From an uncultured Eubacteriales bacterium (GTDB lineage: Bacteria > Bacillota > Clostridia > Monoglobales > Monoglobaceae): a DNA stretch of 6,348 nucleotides. The notes beneath the pieces were generated by a model. That model ran no database searches. It was not told where the DNA came from and was given only the letters and a program-made list of their open reading frames with translations. How positions within the stretch are numbered: position 1 is the stretch's first letter; each line of letters begins with the position of its first letter. The position numbers were made by a program, and so were the translations under genes. The stretch covers positions 1 to 6,348 of the forward strand of contig CAJLFL010000111.1 of the NCBI GenBank assembly GCA_905205855.1. Reading direction: 5' to 3'. This document shows, piece after piece, positions 1 to 4,609 of this stretch.

Positions 1-1747
1 ACCAGTTGACCAAAAATTCATCCCCGTAAACATAATGAAAGATGTTTAATGAGGGGGTTGTCCTTCTTGAGCCGTCCTCGTTTGATACATCCCAGTCTGT
101 TACATCCGGAAACTTCTTTGCCATCCATTCAAAATGCGATTTTATTTCTGCGTCAAGTCCGGCTTTGTCGTAAAGTAGATGCAGATACGGCCCCATTGTG
201 GCATCATCATAGACTTCGAGTCCCGGTTCTTCTGAGGTTTCCGAATCCCATGTAAGAGCATGACCTTTGATATTGCCGGCGCAGCCGTTTGCGTATGCCC
301 ATTTAATAAGCCTTGCTATGTCGTCATAGCTCTTTTGTTCATCCTGGTTTTTATATTTCCTGTGAAAGCCGCCCTCTGTTCCGAGAGAATTGAAATTCTC
401 TACAATGGTTTTTCTGTAAGCTTCCTCTTTCATAGCGGTCAAAGGATTCACTGCAACAGAGAACAGAAACTCATGTTCATACATATCAAGTTTAACATCT
501 GCATCGGGAACGGCATTGCCGTCCTTGTCCTTTACAATTACGTTTATATCACCCTTGCGGATTCTTTCGATTTTTGCAAGGGCATCTTTGCGCCATTGTG
601 CATTTTCTTCACAGCCTTCATATCTGCCGTAAGAATCCGGCATATCATCTATTGTATATGCCTTGCCGTAGTTTATCATTTCAAAACCGCCGATTTCAAG
701 TTCCTGCAGATATTCGCCGGGGTTAAAGCCGATGAAGTTACCTGCTTCACCGTACTTGTGGTTGGTGCGTACAGGAAGATAAATAACGGTCCAGTCATCG
801 CCAATTTGCGCGGTGACAGAGCAGCCTCCGCTGTTAAGGCTCTTTTTGTGTGAACATTCACCGTATGAAATTGACATTTTAGAGGTTCTTGTATCAAAAT
901 CACCGCCGCTTATGCGTCTTGCATATAATCTGATAAGCATAATATCGTCATCTTCATACTTATCATCCATTTGCGGATAAATTCTGAAATTGAGCATCCA
1001 TGACTTTTCCGGAACTTTAGTTACATTGAAGTGTATTGCACGATTAAACGGCATATTCTCAACATCTACAAGCTCATACGTTCCGTAATCCGGCATGCCC
1101 TGTGTGGTTGATTTTCCGTCAAACAATGCATTTTCGGTGAATAAGATGTTTCCGCCCTTCAGAGAATTAAATGCGGCTTCAGGCTCATCCTTCATGGGAT
1201 AATAAATCAAATCCTCAGGATTGCTTGACTTCTCAAAGTCTGTCGGTACAGGTCTGTGCTGCTTAGGATCAGATAAGACGTTTGGAATTCCGGAGGTAGA
1301 ACTTGCGGTTTTACCGGATGTTCCGGTGGAAAGGGAAACCGTTTCAGTTTTTTCGTCCCATCTTACAGCCGTTCCGATTGATTCAGCAATAAATCTGATT
1401 GGTACCATCATAACGTCGTCTATAAGCCGGGGCGCTGTGTCAAGCGTAATCGTTTTTTTATCTTTTACGGCTTCTGTACTGTCTGCGGTTAGCGTAAGTT
1501 TGTGGCTTTCATGATAAACATCAATTCCTTTTGTTTTTTCGTCCCATAAAACTGTTGTTCCAAGCGCTCCGAAAACAGAGTCGGCAGCAACAAGCGTTCT
1601 GCCGTTTATAACGACAGGTGTATGCTTTTGAGCGATTTCCGTTCCGTCAACGATAATTTTTATATGTTCGCTGCCGGCGATGGCGCAGGAGGGAAAAGCT
1701 GCAGTAAGCATACATGCGGACAACAGATATAACAACCCTTTTCTCAT
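1..1747 (-). CDS. Secreted multidomain glycoside hydrolase with CuAO_N-like stalk and divergent GH10 domain (partial, C-terminus off window)
   Basis: The frame is open for 582 codons from an ATG at 1747 to the left edge. An AAGGAG ribosome binding site lies 7 bases upstream of the start. Residues 1-25 form a signal peptide (MRK, hydrophobic stretch, cleavage probably near SCA or AIA). Residues 28-142 resemble copper amine oxidase N-terminal repeats, with TPVVINGRTLV (43-53), VPIRFIAESIG (115-125) and two copies of a WDEKT motif. Residues about 175-380 are beta-rich, with YARR (275-278) and QELEIGG (348-354), and may be a carbohydrate-binding module. After the linker RIRKGD (395-400) comes a GH10-like barrel: HEFLFSVAVN (425-434), FNSLGTE (452-458), KGHALTW (494-500) and WDVSNE (552-557), where E557 is the likely acid/base. 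The nucleophile Glu lies beyond the window. GH10 enzymes usually cut beta-1,4-xylan outside the cell, but several substrate-contact residues differ here, so the substrate is uncertain. It is the second gene after the alpha-galacturonidase. Confidence 0.85.
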   Translation of the reverse strand, partial: MRKGLLYLLSACMLTAAFPSCAIAGSEHIKIIVDGTEIAQKHTPVVINGRTLVAADSVFGALGTTVLWDEKTKGIDVYHESHKLTLTADSTEAVKDKKTITLDTAPRLIDDVMMVPIRFIAESIGTAVRWDEKTETVSLSTGTSGKTASSTSGIPNVLSDPKQHRPVPTDFEKSSNPEDLIYYPMKDEPEAAFNSLKGGNILFTENALFDGKSTTQGMPDYGTYELVDVENMPFNRAIHFNVTKVPEKSWMLNFRIYPQMDDKYEDDDIMLIRLYARRISGGDFDTRTSKMSISYGECSHKKSLNSGGCSVTAQIGDDWTVIYLPVRTNHKYGEAGNFIGFNPGEYLQELEIGGFEMINYGKAYTIDDMPDSYGRYEGCEENAQWRKDALAKIERIRKGDINVIVKDKDGNAVPDADVKLDMYEHEFLFSVAVNPLTAMKEEAYRKTIVENFNSLGTEGGFHRKYKNQDEQKSYDDIARLIKWAYANGCAGNIKGHALTWDSETSEEPGLEVYDDATMGPYLHLLYDKAGLDAEIKSHFEWMAKKFPDVTDWDVSNEDGSRRTTPSLNIFHYVYGDEFLVNW

Positions 1748-1754
1748 TTTGCTT

Positions 1755-1760
1755 CTCCTT
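1755..1760 (-). promoter_or_regulatory. Ribosome binding site of the GH10-like gene, overlapping the lplD stop
   Basis: AAGGAG on the minus strand lies 7 bases before the ATG at 1747. Its first base is the last base of the TAA stop codon of the preceding alpha-galacturonidase gene. The 12-base gap leaves no room for a separate promoter or terminator, so the two genes are almost certainly co-transcribed. Confidence 0.85.
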
Positions 1761-3163
1761 TATTTAAACGATTTTAAATCATACATATCAAGGTACTTTT
1801 CTGTGTTGCCGCACATCTCGATAAAGAGTCTGCGCGCGTCTTCGATACTGCAGGTAACAAGAGGATCGTTTGCAAAAACGGCAAAAATTCTTTCCAGATC
1901 TCTGCTTGAAATTGCGTTATAAAGCGTTTCCTGTTCGCCGCAGATTCTTGACACCATGCTGTATATTGATTCAGGAATATTTCCGGCAAACATGGGCGTA
2001 AGGCTGTCGGAGCGGAATGCAGCATTTGTTTCAACGATTGCGCCTATGGGCAGATTGGGAATCTGACCGTAGTTTGGTATATTAACATTTGTAATCAGAT
2101 CGCCAAGACCTATAAGAGCCGCCATCTGTTTAACGCCAAGTTCTCCTGTATGCTTAATTTCGGGCTTAATCTCACCGCTTATTAGTTTTGCACTCTTTTC
2201 AAGCCGCTCCTTCAAATCCTGTTTTCTCCAGGAAACAGGTGTAAGTGCAAAATGCCAGCTGTTGGCACATTCCGGACTTTGCAGATACCATTTACCCTCG
2301 GTAAACTCGGCAAGATGCCTGTCGCCCGCTGCGGCAATCCAGCCAAATCGGCGGAATAAATCAAGCTTGACCTTTTCCTCGCTGCAGAAATTGTTATTCA
2401 TCCAGTTGGTGTCAACCTTATGCAATGAATATCCGTCTTTATACTTTTCCGCAAACTTTTTGTAATATGGAAAAAGATCCACATTTCGATAGCTTGCTTT
2501 GGTAAGCCATGTATAGTGGTTTACCGCAACCGGATTCACCTTTATGTCATCACGGGTCACATTTTCAGCACCGAGCATTTCTTCTGCAACCTTTATTAAA
2601 AGGTTTTGTGTTCCGAATACTTCATGGCAGCAGCCAAAAGCCTTGATTTCCGGAAAAACATCATACAGTGTTTTTACGCACAATGTCATAGGGTTGGTAT
2701 AATTTATAACCCAAGCTTTCGGGCAGTGCTCTTTTATTTTAGACGCGATAAGTTCATACATAGGTATGGTTCTCATTGCCCTTACGATGCCGCCGGGGCC
2801 GGTGGTATCTCCGACAGATTGATATATACCGTATTTTTCCGGAGTATGTACGTCGGATTCCATTTCATCAAAAGTTCCGGGCAGAATTGAGATTACGACA
2901 AAATCCGCACCGTTTAAAGCTTCGTCTATTGTTTTGACCGCACGATAATACCAGACGCTTTTTGCGCCCTCTGCTTCTTTGTATTTGTTTCCGATAATTT
3001 CATTATGCTTGGCAGCCTCAAAGTCAATATCATATAAATCAACATGTCCGCTCATTTCTTCGCAGCCGGCAAGATCGCTCATAAGTCCCCATGCCCAGCC
3101 TCTTGAACCGCCGCCGATGTATGTGATTTTTACATCACAAGCTTTGTTATCTTTGTAAAACAT
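1760..3163 (-). CDS. lplD: Alpha-galacturonidase, glycoside hydrolase family 4 (LplD type)
   Basis: This 467-residue protein matches the Bacillus LplD group of GH4 enzymes, which release galacturonic acid from alpha-galacturonides by an NAD- and metal-dependent oxidation-elimination mechanism. Visible features are a Rossmann nucleotide-binding motif YIGGGSRGW (15-23), YQSVGDTTGPGG (114-125), NYTNPM (154-159), the CHEV motif (179-182) described as specific to alpha-galacturonidases within GH4, and VNHYTW (214-219). C179 and H216 are the expected metal ligands. There is no signal peptide, so it should act in the cytoplasm on imported oligosaccharides. Length is close to that recalled for Bacillus LplD (about 446 residues). 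The ATG at 3163 was chosen because AAGGAAGGG lies just before it and family homology starts a few residues later. An in-frame TTG at 3256 lies upstream of the promoter. It leads an operon with the GH10-like gene. Confidence 0.93.
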   Translation of the reverse strand: MFYKDNKACDVKITYIGGGSRGWAWGLMSDLAGCEEMSGHVDLYDIDFEAAKHNEIIGNKYKEAEGAKSVWYYRAVKTIDEALNGADFVVISILPGTFDEMESDVHTPEKYGIYQSVGDTTGPGGIVRAMRTIPMYELIASKIKEHCPKAWVINYTNPMTLCVKTLYDVFPEIKAFGCCHEVFGTQNLLIKVAEEMLGAENVTRDDIKVNPVAVNHYTWLTKASYRNVDLFPYYKKFAEKYKDGYSLHKVDTNWMNNNFCSEEKVKLDLFRRFGWIAAAGDRHLAEFTEGKWYLQSPECANSWHFALTPVSWRKQDLKERLEKSAKLISGEIKPEIKHTGELGVKQMAALIGLGDLITNVNIPNYGQIPNLPIGAIVETNAAFRSDSLTPMFAGNIPESIYSMVSRICGEQETLYNAISSRDLERIFAVFANDPLVTCSIEDARRLFIEMCGNTEKYLDMYDLKSFK

Positions 3164-3167
3164 ATAA

Positions 3168-3176
3168 CCCTTCCTT
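3168..3176 (-). promoter_or_regulatory. Ribosome binding site of lplD, decides the start codon
   Basis: AAGGAAGGG on the minus strand ends 4 bases before the ATG at 3163. The in-frame TTG at 3256 has no comparable purine-rich site and lies upstream of the predicted promoter, so the 3163 start is preferred. Confidence 0.8.
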
Positions 3177-3181
3177 TCAGC

Positions 3182-3258
3182 TTTTGTATACCTATCTTTA
3201 ATTATATTGCATAAAAAAATTTTTTCAAATAACAGAAAGTTAATATTTTTATACAAAA
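3182..3258. repeat. Spaced inverted repeat flanking the lplD promoter (possible operator pair)
   Basis: TTTTGTATA at 3182-3190 is repeated in inverted orientation as TATACAAAA at 3250-3258, a 9-base perfect match with 59 bases between the arms. A further match of one base follows if one A is skipped. The arms bracket the predicted promoter: one lies just downstream of the likely transcription start and the other about 25 bases upstream of the -35 box. That layout would suit a regulator binding two sites, but the arms are AT-rich and chance is a real possibility. Confidence 0.35.
3201..3228 (-). promoter_or_regulatory. Predicted sigma-A promoter of the lplD-GH10 operon
   Basis: On the minus strand TTGAAA (3223-3228) is followed after 16 bases by a perfect TATAAT (3201-3206). 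Transcription would begin near 3194, giving a leader of roughly 30 bases before the ATG at 3163. The spacer is AT-rich. The promoter sits in the 120-base gap after the M50 gene, so the sugar operon can be transcribed independently of that gene. Confidence 0.7.
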
Positions 3259-3283
3259 AGGCAAATATTACGGACTCACAGTT

Positions 3284-4168
3284 TTAATTTATTTCGTCAA
3301 GTGTCAATCGTATGCTTTTATTCAGCAGTGACTTTAGAATCTGTCCTTCGGTCAGGGTTTTCGTTATTTTTCGGTTGCTGTCCAAAACATGAACGACATG
3401 GTACTTGTGATACGAAAGCCTGTGCAGCAGCTTGCGTGCAGGTAAATCACCGTATGCTGCAATCGTACAGACATTGCTGAAGCAGCCGGATTCCGGCTTG
3501 CTGCGATAGTATAATAATTCACGCAGAACCTGCATGGAAATTGCCTTTTGCTCAAAGCAAAGATTGCCCAGGAGAAAGGCACCTATAAGAATAAGAGAGA
3601 AGTTAAAGCTTGACGTGAGCAAAAGCCAAACAGCTGTACACAGTAATAAAGCTATTATTATACGGCTTACTATGACAGAAATTTTAAGCGCAGTAACGGC
3701 GTCAGAGCCAAGTGTCAGTAAAGCACGCATAACTCTGCCGCCGTCAAGAGGCAGGCAAGGTAAAAGATTAAGACAAAAAATTGAAAGATTTGCCGCCATG
3801 CAATATCCGATAAGTGAAATAGGAAGATATTGCAGTATAATAAAGCACAAAACAGAGATTATAAGATTTATAAAAGGCCCGGCAAGAGCCATAAGAATTT
3901 CATGCACAGGGTTTTTTATAACAGCTGTGCTGATTTTTGCACATACGCCAAAAGGCTGTATCACGATATGCGATACAGGAATTCCAAATCGGCGGAGTAC
4001 AAAAATATGTGCAAATTCATGCAGCAAGGCAGAAATCCAGCATATTGAAAACAGAACGAGATAGTTACCTAAATATGCAGCAAGCAGTATTGGAAGAAAA
4101 AGAATGTGTATATGCAGGTGCTTGCCGACGCATATTATACCCTTTTGATATATTTTTGTTATATTCAT
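3284..4168 (-). CDS. spoIVFB: SpoIVFB-like M50 intramembrane metalloprotease (site-2 protease family)
   Basis: This 294-residue membrane protein has the hallmarks of the M50 site-2 protease family. The zinc motif HEFAH is at 50-54 with E51 as the catalytic glutamate, LAGPFIN at 95-101, and NLLPCLPLDGGR at 134-145 with D142 as the third zinc ligand. About six hydrophobic segments lie between residues 19 and 206. The C-terminal 80 or so residues are soluble and resemble the CBS-like tail of SpoIVFB. In Bacillus SpoIVFB cleaves pro-sigma-K in the mother cell during sporulation; by size and architecture this is the closest match. The ATG at 4168 follows the stop of the SpoIVFA-like gene by one base (TGATATG), and its only GGAG is 18 bases away, so translation probably depends on coupling. 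Equating it with SpoIVFB rather than another M50 protease rests on size, tail and partner gene. Confidence 0.88.
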   Translation of the reverse strand: MNITKIYQKGIICVGKHLHIHILFLPILLAAYLGNYLVLFSICWISALLHEFAHIFVLRRFGIPVSHIVIQPFGVCAKISTAVIKNPVHEILMALAGPFINLIISVLCFIILQYLPISLIGYCMAANLSIFCLNLLPCLPLDGGRVMRALLTLGSDAVTALKISVIVSRIIIALLLCTAVWLLLTSSFNFSLILIGAFLLGNLCFEQKAISMQVLRELLYYRSKPESGCFSNVCTIAAYGDLPARKLLHRLSYHKYHVVHVLDSNRKITKTLTEGQILKSLLNKSIRLTLDEIN

Positions 4169-4169
4169 A

Positions 4170-4481
4170 TCAGTGCAGCGTTAATGCTCCGCTGTCGCTT
4201 TCCGGCAGAGGCAAAGGGTTATTATCCTGAGCCGGTTGAGGTATAATTCGGCTTAAAAACTCTGATACAGCGGATAAATCGGTTTCATGGCTGATTGCGG
4301 TATCAAATGCGTTTGCCCAGTTGTTTAATACAGGGATATTTATGTTATGCATTGTCCATACGGCAAGTGTAAGCACGATTGCGGCTGCGGTTTGCTTTAC
4401 CAGTAATTGCAGCAGTTTTGCAGATATTGATGTTTTGGCTGAGGGGGTGTGAGCTGTATGTTTGTACGTTCTCTCGTTCAT
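4170..4481 (-). CDS. Short SpoIVFA-like single-pass membrane protein lacking a LytM/M23 domain
   Basis: This 103-residue protein has a basic, Ser/Thr-rich N-terminus (1-26), one transmembrane segment (about 27-45) and an extracytoplasmic tail that is proline- and acid-rich at its end. The region just after the membrane segment, containing NNWANAFDTAIS (53-64), resembles the juxtamembrane part of SpoIVFA/M23 proteins usually encoded before spoIVFB. The LytM (M23) domain normally following is absent. The next gene begins one base after the stop, so no decayed remnant fits there. AAAGGA lies 10 bases before the ATG at 4481. In Bacillus SpoIVFA anchors and inhibits SpoIVFB and is cleaved by signalling proteases. 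Gene order and topology support the same role here; sequence similarity alone is weak, so the name is an inference. Confidence 0.65.
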   Translation of the reverse strand: MNERTYKHTAHTPSAKTSISAKLLQLLVKQTAAAIVLTLAVWTMHNINIPVLNNWANAFDTAISHETDLSAVSEFLSRIIPQPAQDNNPLPLPESDSGALTLH

Positions 4482-4523
4482 AATTATTCATTCCTTTCGT
4501 ACGGGTATTGACTTGTCTTATAA

Positions 4524-4552
4524 AATTTATGGTATTTTATTACCGTTTATGC
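4524..4552 (-). promoter_or_regulatory. Sigma-E-like sporulation promoter for the SpoIVFA/SpoIVFB-like pair
   Basis: The minus strand reads GCATAAA (4546-4552), exactly 14 bases, then CATAAATT (4524-4531). The Bacillus sigma-E consensus is roughly KMATATT, 14 bases, CATACANT. The -35 matches 5 of 7 positions, the -10 matches 6 of 7 specified positions, and the spacing is exact. The start would fall near 4517, about 36 bases before the ATG at 4481. The spoIVF operon of Bacillus is itself sigma-E controlled. No convincing sigma-A promoter was found for this gene pair. Confidence 0.5.
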
Positions 4553-4581
4553 TTGCAAGATTGAAAAAAATATTGTATCAT
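4553..4581 (+). promoter_or_regulatory. Predicted sigma-A promoter of the radical SAM gene
   Basis: TTGCAA (4553-4558) is followed after 17 bases by TATCAT (4576-4581), giving a start near 4588 and a leader of about 22 bases. A weaker alternative is TTGAAA (4561-4566), 18 bases, TATAAA (4585-4590), which would place the start almost on the ribosome binding site. The -35 box abuts the -35 box of the divergent sigma-E-like promoter, so the two polymerases could interfere. Confidence 0.5.
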
Positions 4582-4609
4582 AAATATAAATATACATCGG
4601 AGGAAAAGT

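Noticed and set aside
260..853. 197-codon open frame on the plus strand with hydrophobic stretches
   Set aside because: It lies fully antisense to the signal-peptide/CuAO_N/GH10 gene, whose motifs are clear. It shows no ribosome binding site and no recognisable domain; the hydrophobic runs mirror the opposite strand.
1681..1747. Possible lipoprotein signal peptide in the GH10-like protein (Cys after FPS)
   Set aside because: FPSC is a poor lipobox because Phe and Pro do not fit the usual Leu-Ala/Ser-Gly/Ala-Cys pattern; an ordinary signal peptidase I site nearby fits better.
3230..3242. Possible terminator hairpin TAAC-AGAAA-GTTA after the M50 gene
   Set aside because: The stem is only 4 base pairs, AT-rich, and not followed by a convincing T-run on the relevant strand.
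3164..3256. Upstream TTG start adding 31 residues to the alpha-galacturonidase
   Set aside because: The extension overlaps the predicted promoter, has no ribosome binding site and does not resemble the family N-terminus. The ATG at 3163 has a strong site.
3534..4064. 176-codon open frame on the plus strand
   Set aside because: It is antisense to the M50 protease, whose zinc motifs are intact. The Arg/Lys/Ile-rich composition is typical of a shadow of a membrane protein gene.
4489..4491. Alternative ATG upstream of the SpoIVFA-like start
   Set aside because: It is out of frame with the protein and directly abuts the AAAGGA site, leaving no spacer.
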